From Lamellibrachia columna (lineage: Eukaryota; Annelida; Polychaeta; Sabellida; Siboglinidae), in the NCBI GenBank assembly GCA_963662155.1, contig OY759262.1, positions 20,287,930-20,351,929 on the forward strand: a DNA stretch of 64,000 nt. The letters run 5' to 3'. Below, in pieces: positions 33,016 to 45,900 of the stretch. Below the pieces are notes generated by a model. It was not told the origin of the DNA and did not search any database. It was given only the letters and a program-made list of their open reading frames with translations. Both the position numbers and the translations under genes were made by a program. Positions within the stretch are counted from its first letter, which is position 1. Every line of letters begins with the position of its first letter.

Positions 33016-34429
33016 CGTCACGCCGCGGCCACGACGCGACTGTCGACAGATTGATGCATGTAGTCCTCTGGGCACGGACCACAGTCAGAATCCATCCGCC
33101 ATTACATACATAAAGAGTCCCAAGGAGAAAATTCATTGTGCAGATAGGGTTTATTTGTGAGAGCAGAAATTGTGTGTATGAGTGAGTAGAAGTGATGTTT
33201 TTGTGCACAGTAGCATCTAAGCTTTGAAATGATGCCATTTGTCAGTAGGTATACCAGTTGCGTAATGACACAGTGGCTGTTAGGCAGGATGTACTCATAT
33301 TTGAGAAACCGGGGAATTTCATGGCAGAAATGCACGGGCCTCATGCTTTGAAGCAATTTGTGCGAAAAGGAGGTATGTCATTTTCACGAATTTCGCACAC
33401 CAGGTGTCTTAGTGGGTCTGTCATTTTCTGTGAATTTAAAAAAAAAATTGTAGGATAAATTTTCAATGTAGGCGCAAGAATGTTATAATGGTCGTCTATG
33501 GGAAAAGTGACTGTGGTCCGTGCCCCTCTACTAGAGTGCGCAAACCGCTTGTAAAATTTAATCTGTTGTTCGTGAACTGCATATTATGTTGCAACTAAAT
33601 TGAACACCGAACGTTTCCTCTAAAGAAATTTACTGTGTTAAGCAGTATGTATTATCAGTTCGAATTTTCAACATCGATGTTATTAGGTGCTGTCTATGTA
33701 ATGAGCTTATATAGACCCTGACATTGAATGCTCGTGTAAAGTCAAAGCTAAATAGGGAGGAATGTGATGTTTCGGTTACTCAAGCATATTTCGTGATATA
33801 GTGTTTTCCGCTTTGGGGTTGCCCGTCTGGCGCCCACATTGGTTTAGGCTGGAGTGTATTATGTTATGTGTAGTTATGTTATAATTTAAACATCGTTTAG
33901 TTGTAACAAGAACCTGTCATTAAGTCCTGTCGTAGATAGCGAGATCAAGTTGACCCGGATGAAACAAGGGGTGTTTACAAATCACTAAATAATCAGTAGT
34001 AAACGGATCACCTATGCAACGTGCGGCCTTTTTGACTACATAAAGTGCTCTTTTGTGGACCCTGTTCCCAAACGGAAATTCACCCAAATATGTCTTCCGT
34101 CAAATGACAGCCATTGTCGCACAACTGGTTCAAAGTTAACAATGCCCGTTGTACACTCGCTTTCTGTAACTGTTCAATGCGCCGCGACAAGCCGACGACC
34201 TGCAGAGCGCCGTGTCCTTCGTGGCATTTCATTTGTTCCGTCGATCGATTCCACACCGTCTGTTTTGGAGCAAATGCAAACAACGCTAAACACACACAAA
34301 CACACAAGGGGCTGCAAATCGATGCACATTGTCCACAAGTCATGTCAGTCGTCCGTACAACCTTTAATGCAGCAACGCTTTGTGCAGTGTCTATGTCTGG
34401 GTCACTGGAAAGTTTTGCGTAGGAGACCA
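33016..34429. other. Non-coding; possible G2 polypurine tract and LTR start
   Basis: AATAGGGAGGAA at 33751-33762, followed by TGTGATGTTTCGG, has the form of a polypurine tract and LTR start seen in gypsy elements, and it lies downstream of the G2 integrase end. The second LTR was not found. Open frames at 34055-34483 on both strands show no motif. Confidence 0.35.
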
Positions 34430-34680
34430 GAAGACGAAATGAGCAAATGTCCGGGTGTTGGGACTTCTTCGTATCAGCCATAGCCTGTGACAAGTTGTTA
34501 GGCCGTGAGAGCCGTTTACACCCTCCTGTCACTCCGCATCTCCCGTGCAATGTGTAGATTTCCGATTGTCCACTGTCTCGCATTGTCAATCCATGCAATT
34601 AGCCTTTGTCCTAGCTTCTTCTTTCTCTCGACTTCGCATTTGATTGATGTTGAGACGACACCATGGTTTCGTCTTTTCCA
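34430..34680 (-). pseudogene. LINE ORF2 C-terminal fragment
   Basis: Minus strand: INQMRSREKKKLGQRLIAWI, then DNARQWTIGNLHIAREMRSD, then a stop and decayed codons ending near PTPGH. The pattern R-G-R-x-x-x-x-W-x-D-N-x-x-x-W-T, A-x-x-x-x-x-D-R-x-x-W is the common end of RTE/Jockey-type reverse transcriptases. Confidence 0.5.
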
Positions 34681-34855
34681 GTGTGATGCTGGAGCACGAA
34701 CACAGAACCAGCAGTCGGAAGCCAAAGGTTTTGATCCTGGAACACGAACCAAGCAATCGGAAGCCAAACGCCATACTGTTTGGATACGAACAGAGAATCA
34801 GCAATGGGAAAGCAAAGGTTTTGTTTCTGGGACACGAACCAATTTGGTGCAACAA
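34680..34855. repeat. Imperfect tandem repeat of about 45-55 bp, 3-4 copies
   Basis: Recurring blocks ACACGAAC, CAGCAATSGGAAGCCAAAGG and TTTTGWTYCTGG follow one another four times with indels. Confidence 0.65.
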
Positions 34856-34859
34856 TTAA

Positions 34860-35656
34860 TTACCAAAAACTCAACGTATGTTTGGACTAAGACAATCTAC
34901 TTCTATTGTTAATGTATACATTAACAGTAGGAGTAGTGTTGTAATAGACAAAATGAGATATGACTAAGCAGTGTGATATCATTATTTTTTAAATTGGAAT
35001 AACTTTCGCAATTTTTAGTTTCTCTGGAAAAATTTGCAATGTTTGTTATACCGTACGCTTCTTTACTGACGTGCGACGTAAAAAGGTTTTTTGTAGACGA
35101 TCTGACATACCTATATCACGTCATGGTCACCCATTGTCGTGAGTTGAGTTGGTGTGATAAACACTAACGACTTTGTGACAAGAATATTATATAAGTTTAA
35201 TCTTTTATATTCAAAAATACATATTACTGAGAAGCGTCACCACTACGTGACTTCACGTCACAATATTGCCTCGGTTCCTACAACTTGTCATGTGTGCAGA
35301 AGGAGCAAGTCGGGTGGTTGTGTACATGTATTGATTTAAAAAAGTGTCGGTGGTGTACCGGTGCAGTGCATAATAAAATATCATGTTGCAAAAACTAATT
35401 TGTTTAACAATACTAAATGAACAAACAAACAAAAAGGTCTAACCATAAATAATGATACATTTTAATCAATCCATCCACCTAAATACGAATATTAAATAAA
35501 AATAGTATATGTACAATAGTGGCGTTTCTAGACCAGGTTCCGTGAAATAGCATTGTGTTATTGAGCACAGAATGTCAATTTGCGTAAATTTATGTAAAGC
35601 CATAGTTTAGCAACAGTTTTAATATTTGTCACATAGATGCAACTGTCACCAGTCAA
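34860..35656. other. AT-rich non-coding DNA
   Basis: No gene, array or transposon end recognised. Confidence 0.4.
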
Positions 35657-37158
35657 TTAAATTTCCAAAGACAGGTAGCAGGGTAGTCTGCTTTTTCCGT
35701 AGCTGTCATTTCTGCACTTTCCGCTCTTTATATCAGCTACCATGAGCAGGACAGGGTCATCTTTATCCAGGTTGGTCAGTTCACCGGGCCACTTCAAGCG
35801 TCCTTGCTTGTCTGAAGTAATCAGACAAGGCTTCTCTTTTTGCTCTTCGCCGCTCTCGCCATCACCAGCACTTTCGGTCGCGTCGCTTTGTCCTTCTTTG
35901 ATCCTGAGTAGCAGTGTTCCAGCATTGTCCATAGTGACGCACTCTTCGATGCTCGTGACGTCACGTAGCTCCAACGTGTTGTTTTCGTGAAGTAAATCCG
36001 CTAAGTCATGCAGCGTCAAGTCATCTTCGTCTTCTTCGATGTCGGCTGCAGTCGCGTTTGCTGGGAAGCCGGACAATGCAAAGCATTTTGTCACTGTCGA
36101 CGCCTATGTCTCCTTCCATGCGGGAGCTACCCACTGAGAAGCGTCAAGGACATTGACGCAGCGAGCCACGTCGGATACCCTGTGCCAATCATCATCGTGT
36201 GAGCACTGCTCGCAGGAGCCGCTTGCGATAGAGTGCCTTGACTGCGCGTTTGATCCCCTGATTAAGTGGTTGAAGGCGTGATGTTGTATTAAAAGGAACA
36301 CATTTCAGCGTCACGTTCTTCAAAGTGACATCGGACGGGTGGGATGTCGCAATGTCCATGAATAGCAAAACTTTGCATTTCTGCCGTCCCATGGCACGAT
36401 CAAATTCAATGATCCATTCGATGAAGAGCTGACGATTCATCCACGCTTGTAGGCCCACTTCGCAGTTGATGTCGATATTCTTGAAGCAGCGCGGTTTCGC
36501 GGCTTTGTCAACCACCAACAGCTTGTATAAACATGTCCCGGTTGCATTACAGCACAGCAGAGCAGTCACACGTTCCTTCGACCGTTTCCTTCCTTTGCAC
36601 TATTGATCCTTGATTGCTAATGTCTTGTCGGGCAATGCACGGCAGAACAGTCCCGCCTCGTCGCAGTTGTATATGTTGTCATGCTTGTAACCATCGATGA
36701 TCGATGGAATTCGCTGCTTCCAGTCATTGATGGTCACGGGGGAAACGTCGGCAGCTTCCCCGCAGACAACGTGGAAGACAGTGCTACGTCGCTTGTGGAA
36801 TGATTCAAGCTACCTGTTCGACGCTTTAACGGTATTCTCCAGTTGCCTTGCGTATTCGAGAGCTTTCTCCTGCCCCGTCGGGTCACTGAGTCGAATGTTC
36901 TGTGATCGTACTGTATGGAACCACTCCCAGCACACGACGTTCACGTCTTCGTTGTCAGCCCTCTGCAGCTTGCGTTTGCGGTCGAGGCAGCAGTTCTGTT
37001 GACATTCGAGCAGTAGCAGTTCTGCTTTTTTCTCGAGGATCGAACTGGCCTATGTTCGGCCAGTATGAAACTCGTCGGCGGCAAGATTTGCCCAATTCTT
37101 CTGCCTTGATCAAGTCAACTTTGTGTCGCAAAGTCAGCGCGTTCATTTTCGTAGACAT
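35657..37158 (-). pseudogene. pogo/Tigger-type transposase pseudogene
   Basis: A Tc1/mariner superfamily transposase of the pogo (CENP-B-like) branch, read on the minus strand from ATG at 37158 (MSTKMNALTLRHKVDLIKAE, the CENP-B helix-turn-helix). It continues WKQRIPSIIDGYKHDNIYNCDEAG-type sequence near 36680, then GLFCRALPDKTLAIKD near 36640 and KERVTALLCCNATGT near 36560 (start of the DDE domain). Then come WIIEFDRAMGRQKCKVLLFM followed by DIATSHPS near 36380 (the usual D-N-A is D-I-A), VPFNTTSRLQPLNQGIKRAV near 36280, and an acidic C-terminus to the stop at 35657. In-frame stops at about 36600 and 36170 and several frameshifts make it inactive. Confidence 0.88.
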
Positions 37159-37915
37159 GATAACTAGTACTGCATTATATAGCGCAGTCAGGTCAAAGCT
37201 GTTGTGACTGCTATTTAGATGTGGGCCATCAGTTAAGTTGATGAAATCAATCACTGCCCCAGGAATTGCTTTGATGGCCAAAAGTAACCAAGGTATGAAT
37301 ATTTAGACTGCTCGCGGAGAACCTGGTTGACTTGGAGGATTTTCAATACACTTTGAACTGCCCGCAAGCGATGGGCCGACAATGAATGGTTGGCCGATAT
37401 GCTGCTGCTTTTATCAAATTATCTTTGTGTCGCAAAGTTAGCGCGTTCCTTTCCTGGTAACTGTGGAATGGGCCGAATCGAGTAAACTCAACTAATACTT
37501 GATTATGATAGCGCAGTCAGTTCAATGCTACTGTTACTGCCAGTTGCATGTGGGTCATAAATTGAGTTGATGAAATCAATCGCTGCCCCAAGAAAAGGCG
37601 AGCTGGAATTGCTTTGATGGCCAAAAGAAGCCAAGGCTTGATTATTGAGACTGCTCGCTGTGACTCTGATTGACTCGGATTATCAATGCACTTTGAACTG
37701 CCTGCAAGCGGTGGGCTGACTATGAATTATTGGCCAATATGCAAGTCAACTTTGAGTCGCAAAGCCAGCGCGTTCCTCTTCGTAGATATGATAATCAGAG
37801 CTATTGTATATACTAGCTCTGTGATATCTGGAATGACGCATTTCGGGAAACTCAGCGAACAGGCGGCCGAAAACGTTTCCGAGGATCTTATTAAAATGCA
37901 GTAAACACATATTTC
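37100..37915. repeat. Three tandem copies of the Tigger 5' region (about 310-320 bp)
   Basis: Blocks CTTTGTGTCGCAAAGTYAGC, TGATGAAATCAATC, GAATTGCTTTGATGGCCAAA and CACTTTGAACTGCC recur at about 37120-37415, 37428-37735 and 37745-37915 (partial). The unit covers the transposase start codon region and upstream leader; only the innermost copy is linked to the transposase. Confidence 0.85.
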
Positions 37916-38077
37916 ATGTTTATGATCATTCTTATGTGTATATTAACAAAGTTACTTGACAATAATCAGGCACACGTATAACATTATGACCTTTTTGTTT
38001 TAAAAACGGCAACATCGTGTGACGTCAGTCGCACAATACGGCGGTTGGTTTTAAATAGCATTCGTTGTTGCCCGAAG

Positions 38078-38546
38078 GTAGGGCCGGAATGATACACCGG
38101 TGCACCGGTGTATCGCGATACACACCGCACGGTACGGTACACGATACACAATATCCGTATCGCAGTACACTTTGATATGCGATAGCGGTAGGCAAAATAT
38201 TATTCGCGTCACCTTTGTGAAACGTTCGACGCGAACCACACCTGGCTGTGTATCGATAAAATAGTGAAATATAACATGTAGCACGTTTCCCACATGTATA
38301 TCTAACTATAATCTATGTAAAATCTTTACACTATTTTTTCAATGCGCGCGTGCAATTTGGACCTCACGTGAGTGACGACGTGACGTCTGTTGTATCGTTG
38401 TCTTGTCCACGTGATACATAAACGTGTGTTTTACTGTTGTTGTATCATTCTAGTCAGTGTATTCTGTATCGCGATGTGTATCGTGTCGTCACCTTTGTAT
38501 CGCGATAGGTATCGTAACGTGAAGTAGTGTATTGTTCCAGTCCTAC
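38078..38546. mobile_element. hAT-like MITE, 469 bp
   Basis: The ends are GTAGGGCCGGAATGATACAC and the inverse of GTAGGACTGGAACAATACAC, flanked by the 8-bp near-duplication GCCCGAAG (38070-38077) and GGCCGAAG (38547-38554). Internal ATCGCGATA and TATCGTG-type sequence at both sides is usual for such elements. It encodes no protein. It lies within the 5' part of the Tigger element. Confidence 0.85.
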
Positions 38547-38639
38547 GGCCGAAGATATACTTATTCACCATCCATTATTGAGACCAAATTTCTTTTATAT
38601 ATTAACTTCATTATGCAGATGGTATTACACAGAATATAT

Positions 38640-38930
38640 ACGTAGTGAAGTTAGTGCGTATCAGAGGTGGTTCAACTAGCCCGACTCGCGGGTCGCGGGA
38701 TTGTCAATGAATTTTGAGCTCTCCGCACGCGACAGGGTCAGGGTGACTATGAATGGTTGGATCCAAATTCCCTGTTCATTGTCCAAATTGGCCAGGTGCC
38801 GGTGGCTGCTATGGACAGTTAGTGGACAGTGTTAACTAGTAGGAAGTAATTCGGGACTTTCAAAAGTATCCGTTATAAACAGGTGTCCGTTATAAACAGG
38901 TGTCCGCTAAGGCAGGTTTTACTTTACTAA
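38640..38930. repeat. Outer end of the Tigger-type element
   Basis: Contains another diverged copy of the leader block (TTTTGAGCTCTCCGCACGCG; GACTATGAATGGTTGG). It ends with GGTGTCCGTTATAAACA twice, then GGTGTCCGCTAAGGCAGGTT and TTACT, which has the form of a Tigger terminal repeat (CAGTAAAACCTGCC... in inverse). The matching opposite end was not found. Confidence 0.6.
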
Positions 38931-39189
38931 TAATTAGTTGCTCTTAAAACTGGTCACTGTCAACCCAAGGTAATTATATCTTTATAATGATAAATAATAA
39001 GTTACGAAACAAGCAGCAATCAGGCTAAATTACAAATACAGGGAAAATTAGGTGAAGTTACCAAAATTACAGGAAAAAAAACAGTAGTACATATTAATTT
39101 GAATTGTCATAGCCACTTATAGCACCTGCCTTTAATGCAGATGCAAACCATTTTGTATTAGGTTTATTTTGAATATCATATGGAACTTT

Positions 39190-40685
39190 ATTCCAAATCA
39201 ATAAACCTTTACAGAAGAGACTGTTTGATTATATAACAGTAGAACCACTGATCGGACGTATATATTTAAGTTGGCTTGCATCATGATTGTGAATGCCATG
39301 GGTAAATATAAAATATTTGAAAATGAAACTGGTAGGATGCTATGGATATAAGTGTACATAAATTTAGCAATTTCAATTTGATAGATATCGTGCAATTTTA
39401 TTAAATTTAAATATGTAAAGAGGCGATGAGAGTGTTCATGGAAGCTTGTTTGAAGAATAGCACGAAAAAGTTTTTGCATGATAAAAATGTTGTCGTGTGG
39501 ACTTTATATGTAGATCCCCACATAATTATTCCGTATGTCAAGTAGGGATAAAATAAAGTGTAATAAAATATTTTTGGGAGGCAACTGGAAGAAAGTGGTT
39601 CACTGTATTTATTGCATATAAAGCGCTGGTCAGCTTTTTCTGCATGCATTTATGTGTTCCCGCCAATCCAGTTTTTCGTCAATATAGAGGCCTAGAAATT
39701 TATTGCAACGTGTTGGCTTAATTATCTTATCAGACATCATTAAAACTGTTTCTCCCCATTTACAGGATGGGATCTAGAAAATAACATATATTTATCTTAG
39801 ATACATTTACATATAGCTTATTTGCATGAAACCAGTCAGCCAAGACCTCGAGTTCTCTGTTCTTGTCTTTGTATAGATCATGAATTAGTTTACCACTCAT
39901 GTACGCGGTGGTGTCATCCGCAAACATTTAGACATGAAGGTAGATCGTTTGTATATTAAACAAACAAAAGCAGACCAAGGACAGACCCCTGTGGGACATT
40001 ATACGTAATATCCCGGGGAAGCGAAGCACTGTTATTACAACTAACATATTGTTTCCTATTTGTGAGATAGCTTTAAACCATTTGAGTGGAAAACTCCTTA
40101 TCCCATATCAATCAAGTTTATGCAAAAACCTGATGGTCTGTTGTATCAAATGCTTTACTTAGATCAAGGAAAATAGGACTGAGTCTTTTTTCTAAAGCGT
40201 TTACAACATCAATATCAAGGATGTTGCGGCATCGGTGGTTGAGTCGCTGAAACCGTATTGATTCTCATTGAATATATTATTTTTCTAAAGAAAGTCGTAA
40301 GTCCTTCTATGTGCCACCTTTCCTAATATCTTTGAAATAATGGGTAGCAATATATAGTTAGAAACTAAATGTTTGACTTGTAGACAGGCAAAATGTTTGC
40401 AATTTTAATTTCATCGGGTACAATACCTTTACTTAAGGATTTGTTTATCCCTATAAGGTAGGGATATTTGCTTTTATGCATCAGTGGGATTCATAAACAT
40501 ACTTCTTGGATTTTTGGCAGGACTTTTTTGTATATATCTGGTGAACTGATTTTTGGGTGCAGGGATTGCATTAACATTAGGACTAACGTCTGTGAAGAAA
40601 TTACAAAATGTATTTGAAATTTTATCAGTATCATTAGTTAAGTCATTGTTATATTTAAAACATGTATGCTTCAAATGACAGGCCA
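39190..40685 (-). pseudogene. LINE family D reverse transcriptase remnant
   Basis: Minus strand: TFCNFFTDVSPNVNAIPAPK near 40610, PIISKILGKV near 40345, NENQYGFSDS near 40265, KHLIQQTI near 40150, MFADDTTAYMSGKLIHDLYK near 39920 (A-D-D core), KTGLAGTHKCMQKKLTSALY near 39650, FYYTLFYPYLTYGIIMWGST near 39560, then IKLHDIYQIEIAKFMYTYIH near 39390 and LPVSFSNI. The order is that of non-LTR ORF2 proteins of the Jockey/CR1 group. About ten frame breaks. Unrelated in sequence to families A-C. Confidence 0.8.
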
Positions 40686-40689
40686 CTTT

Positions 40690-41380
40690 AAGTGGCTAAA
40701 TTTCATAGTGATAAATCAGATCATTTAGGGTATTTATTTGTAACTTTTAAGATGATAGCTAAGAAAATTAAGCAGATGAAAGATAATAAATCACCTGGAG
40801 TTGATGGGATACCACCAACACTGCTTAAGGAAATTGTACAGAAAATTAGTACACCACTTGCAAGTGTTTAACTTGTCACTAGAAGAGGGAATACTTCCTT
40901 TACAATGTTCCAATACAAAGAAGCAAACATTACGACGTTATTTAAGAAAGGATCGAGGAAAAAGTCAGAAAATTACAGACTAGTGAGTTTAACATCAGTC
41001 GCAAGCAAATTATTAGAAACGTTCGATGCATTTGTGTTATTTCTTTCATGGAAAACGTTTGATACAGATAAACAAAGTTTACAGGATGATCAAAATAAGT
41101 TGGTTAAATTTGCTATTAAAATAGCAAATGTTATTAAACTTTGGGACGTATAAATGCATACACATAAGACACGGAAACATGGACAAAGAATATAAAATGG
41201 GGGGTGCTGTACTAGTTAGAACCACACAAGAAAAGGACTTGCGAGTTACAAATAGTGCTGACATGAAAGTTTCAGACCAATGTGGGATTGCTGCTTCAAA
41301 AGGTAATCAAATTCTATGGCTAATTAGGAGAACTATCACATATAAGAAGAAACAGCTGTACAAAGTGGTAGTTTTAATTT
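40690..41380 (+). pseudogene. LINE family A, copy 3, with internal deletions
   Basis: Plus strand: MIAKKIKQMKDNKSPGVDGI (near 40760), EANITTLFKKGSRKKSENYR near 40930 and SLTSVASKLLETF, then a jump over the palm to FDTDKQSLQDDQNKLVKFAI near 41060 and KGNQILWLIRRTITYKKKQL near 41310. Compared with 7500-9850, roughly 300 bp including the catalytic A-D-D are missing, and so is the 31-bp minisatellite. Confidence 0.85.
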
Positions 41381-42199
41381 AATGACTGTATATTTGTATA
41401 TTCTTCTGACCAGCGTCGCTACATTATATTATTAATTACATTTGTACGACATGAAAAATAAAATTAAGGCAGACAGTAGGCAGTTTGGCAACTTTTAATT
41501 CATGAATTCACTGGTATTGATACACCATAAATTACGTTATAAAGTGTCACATCCCAGTCAGCGTGTGCATGGATATGTTACCAGTGTTTGTTCAACATAA
41601 CATTCACAAATGAATGCAGGCCTGCATAAGGCATGGATTACATATAATGTCATAGCCATCGGGACCATTACAACGCTTATAAGCTCGACTCATTTTAAAG
41701 TTGTGATCATTCAACCTGGAGATGTGTATACAGCAATAACAAAATATTAATGAAAAACAGCGAATGTTTCAAAACAAATCACATTTCAAAGCAGTAACAC
41801 AGTGGCTTTCAAACTGTTGTGTGCAAATACTAATCACTGAGTGATAACAAACAGGTTGAAAATTATACAGATATAGCAAGTCCAACGACAAATTACAGAA
41901 TGCTAGTACAAGGCACAAGTCGAAGTTCCAATTTCAAAATATAGCCTATCTGTAATGAAATGTAATAAAGCAGTGACCACATCAAGATAAATTATGGTAC
42001 GAAAACAAACACAGTATGTTAACAGACATGATCATATAACTTATCATCCAAAAGTAATTTCATAACACGAAACATAAACAATAATACTGTTATGTATATG
42101 CCAACAAATATTAGTAAAGGTAATCAATATTTTACTTATTATATGGCACATTTGTTTGAAGAAATTTACATGTACTTTAATGTATTGCTTGGCCTAAGT
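41381..42199. other. AT-rich DNA downstream of gephyrin
   Basis: No gene. It may hold part of the gephyrin 3' untranslated region: on the minus strand ATTAAA (plus TTTAAT at 42178-42183) is a possible poly(A) signal. Confidence 0.35.
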
Positions 42200-42520
42200 A
42201 ACATATAAAGGTAATGGTACCTCTTATATAGCGCGGTATCCAGTCCTTAGGACTGCTCAAAGTGCTTTACACTTCACCCCCTGGCAGACCTGTTCATTCC
42301 AAGGCCATCTCGACTTCTCTGGGAAGCATTCAGCCACGCTGACTCTTTGTCAACATATCCACCACTGTCTATAGCCAGGTATTCATTTACACAGTTGAGT
42401 GAACTGAGGCAAGGTGGGGGGAATAAAACTACCCAAGCTTCAAAACAGCAGCAAGAGGATTGAAACCCGGATTCTCTCGATTGAGAGTCCGTTGTTCTAA
42501 CCACTACGCCACCGTGCCAC
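42200..42520 (-). mobile_element. tRNA-derived SINE S1
   Basis: On the minus strand it starts GTGGCACGGTGGCGTAGTGG (A box about 42501-42512). A B-box-like GGGTTTCAATCC lies at 42457-42468. A core follows (AAGCTTGGGTAGTTTTATTC, CCCCACCTTGCC), then a tail region with AGCACTTTGAGCAGTCC and GATACCGCGC. The order A box, B box, core, 3' domain is that of an RNA polymerase III SINE. It lies in, or just past, the gephyrin 3' UTR in sense orientation. Confidence 0.8.
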
Positions 42521-42751
42521 ACAACATATAATAAAGCACAGAGAAAAAAGGAGAAAATAAAAGAATGACAGTCAAAAGGCATATGATAAATTGTGCACCT
42601 CTTACAGTGATTTATGTGTTTGGTTCATTAGCAAGTATGTTCACAGATGTGTACTAAATAAGCAAAAGTGTATGATATACAAATTCAAACCTAAATCTTC
42701 CTTCACGTCTTCCTTCATGAAACATTTCATCTGTTTTGGCAGCAGTAACTC

Positions 42752-42982
42752 TTAAATGTCACCGATCACTAATGCGTCAACAACGTCCCCCTTTTTTAGA
42801 TTTGTCAGATCTTCTGTTTTTGGTGGTAGCATCAAAAGCGCATTGGCTGCACGCATGCTCAGTAGCCGACTGCTCATCTGACCTCCGGTACTTGTGGCCA
42901 ATGGCAGGTCACTGCCCTGTTGCCACGACAACTCGCAACGGTGATATTCGGGTCTCTGATCCAGCCTCATGTCGGCTGACAA
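42752..42982 (-). CDS. GPHN: Gephyrin exon 18 (residues 648-723 and stop)
   Basis: [20 protein letters not shown], then [20 protein letters not shown] and [23 protein letters not shown] at 42752-42754. Domain IV of MoeA. Human Tyr719 is Leu (L706); Pro713 and Tyr673 are kept. Acceptor TTCCTTTCAG. Confidence 0.98.
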   Translation of the reverse strand: MSADMRLDQRPEYHRCELSWQQGSDLPLATSTGGQMSSRLLSMRAANALLMLPPKTEDLTNLKKGDVVDALVIGDI

Positions 42983-45900
42983 CTGAAAGGAAGGTTGAAA
43001 ATTATACTGGTGAGGTTTAGAGACTGTTACAGGTGTTTTTATTGTTTAAGATGGCAGACATAGCCCAAAATACGATAGACACTGGAACCTTGTTTGTCTG
43101 CCCACAGGTTCATAAGGGTTTTGGCTGGATTAACAAAGTGTGTGGACTGGTGAATCACATAATAGTTAAGTACCAGTAATATACAGTGTCAAAAAAAAAA
43201 AAAAAAAATTGTGTGGATTATTGAATCAAACAGAGAATAAAAAAACCAGACTAACAACTTGAGTAATGAGGTTTCAATGTATTTTGCTTGTGTTTACTGA
43301 AATTCCTATTGAGTTATTGGAACCTGGGAATTGTTATCAATCATGTGGTTTCAATCACTGCAGACATTAAGGTAACATAAATCTGTTAAGGCTGAAATTT
43401 AGTATTTGAATGTGTCTTACTACTTTCTATAGACGAAAGGAACAAATGTTTCATAACAAAAGAGCTTTCAGTTGTCATTCTTGTAATTTACTTCTACAAT
43501 TCTCCTGCAATGTTATATGTGGCAAATGCATGGTAATAAATATAACAATCTTGGTAATGGGTGTGCCTAAAAATAAAATAGTTATAGTTCTTTGACGTTT
43601 ATGAAGTTTGAAACACCAAATGAGGTAACGTTTACACTGGCAACACAAACATAATACATATTAAAGATTAAACAGTATTTTACTGCAGTGCCTACCATTG
43701 CTTTGATGATCGTGGAAGAGGGGTGTTTCCGGCCACCCATCTTGCGGATGGATGGCAGTACGTAGAGGTTGCAGGTGACAATGGCAGAGACAGGGTTCCC
43801 AGGCAAGCCAAAGAACAACTTCTTGCGATCACCGAAAGTCAGCGTTGCAAACGTGGTTGGCTTTCTGAAAGCACAAATATTCAGCACATTTACATACAAA
43901 TTTGGTTGAATTTATATTCCATACCCGGTACACACTCCTTCAAGAGAGCCTAGACAGCTTCGATCATCCAGTTCTGATCTATGTGTTGTTACCAGAGTAG
44001 AAACAAACACCGAAACTAGCTAGCTTTCTTGGCTGCTGCACCAACTATTTGGAATTCACCCCCTGTTAGTGTTCAGTAGGAAATATAATAAAATTTCCCC
44101 ATCACCTAAAGACATGTCTTTTTAGCCTTGTTTACTTAGCTCCGAAGTATAATCATCCATCTGTTAGCAACTTTAACATTGTATACTGATATTGAGAATG
44201 CCTAACACTTTGGTTTTGATATTATTCTGAGCTGGAGTTCCCAAGGAATTTGGTGCAACAGAAGTCTTTGTATTGTATTGTATTGTCACTATAAAATAAT
44301 AACAACCCATTGCTATTTGACAACATCAAAAACTGAACAATGACAATAAGGATTTTAAGATGCACAAAGATAGTTGTTACACCATAGCAAAGCAGGTTCA
44401 TGCCGGGGTTTCATGGAATGTTTACTTACCCTGGTTTCATAAAGACCCTAGCGAAGTGAACTGTGGCCTCCAAGTCCGCACACAGAACTGCCTTAATGAG
44501 ATCCTGAAGCCAGAAACAAGACACTCGTAGTGGACACATTAGATGTAACAATGCGAAAGTTAGAAACTAGATGGATAATCAAGAAATTTCTCAACTTTTG
44601 AATTCTGTGCATGTTTTGAAGACTTTGCATGCTGCGTTGTGTTGTTCTGCCCTCCATGGGAAATGTTGATATCACAGCGACTGATCGTGCAAAATTCGTA
44701 GCTATTGCCCAGCCGTAATGTTTGCACGAACGTAAAATCCGTCTGGTACCGCACAAGGAACCACTGTTTTTGCGGCACTTGTCTAGAATCTGGGCCCACC
44801 TCAATTTCGATGTTATTAACATTCAATATGTACAGTAGCCATGCACAATGCATGCTGAACTACGGAACAAGTAAATAATTAAACATGATATGCGTAAAAA
44901 CACATTTAATTGCCTTTTTCGAAGCTCAAATTCGCATATTTAACCTGCACCGAGTGCCATATTACTCTCTTTATTTGCAAGATGGCGACACTTAAAGCAA
45001 GGTAACTATGCGAACTCATGCATCGATAAAGGTGATTAAATGTGTTTTATGCACTTGGTTAATAATTTACATGTTCCGTAGTTCAGTATGCATTGTACAT
45101 GCATTGTGCAAATTTAATGTACAAACTGCATGTTAATAACGGCAAAATTTAGGTGGGCCAGGACAGGATTCTAGACAATTCCCGTTGTTTTTTGTGGCTG
45201 ATTTGATGATAACATTTTCGGCCGCATGTATTATTGGCAACGCAGTACTGATCTCACACCGTGAGTGCTCGATCAACAAACAGGAAGCGGAGCAGCCACT
45301 CACACATGCATGGATGGTATATCTGTATTGTAGATTATGAATCGGAGAAAAAACGACCAAATAAAAATCATTGAGCGGAAGTTTTTAGAAAATGGGATAT
45401 GATCTGCATATTCGTTTTTCTGTACACAGACTTTGAAACTGGAAAGAATACGCGAAATACGGAAGGATTGGCAGCTATGTATGCAACAACAACTGCGATT
45501 GTAGATGCACTGACCTTTTCTCCCATTGAGACGCCCCCTGATGTAACCAGCACATCAACCTGCTCCAGAGCTTCTTGGATCTGCTTTAGTAAAGACTCTG
45601 GGCTGTCAACCAAACAACTTTCCATAATACCAAAAATCAAATTCCTCACATTTTCAACCTGTGCACATAATTTGAGTTGGATAAAACCATATGGATTAGA
45701 AAGACTGCACTGATGCAGTGATGAATTGAGACAAGGGAGGATATTGAATCAGCCACATATGGGGCAGCTTGCTTGCCATACCATCTGGCGAGCAGAAGAA
45801 GAAATAGAATTCAGATCCTGAAGAAGGCGACCGATGGATGCAGAAACATTGAAACTACTTAAATTATTCTCCCAATTTATGAACGTTTCCCCCAACGTAA

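Noticed and set aside
34055..34598. Overlapping frames of 142 and 172 codons
   Set aside because: No motif on either strand; the minus strand at the right edge is better explained as a LINE tail with stops.
42457..42520. tRNA gene
   Set aside because: A and B boxes are present, but the cloverleaf is not kept and a SINE body follows; called SINE S1. The same applies to 62696-62750 (S2).
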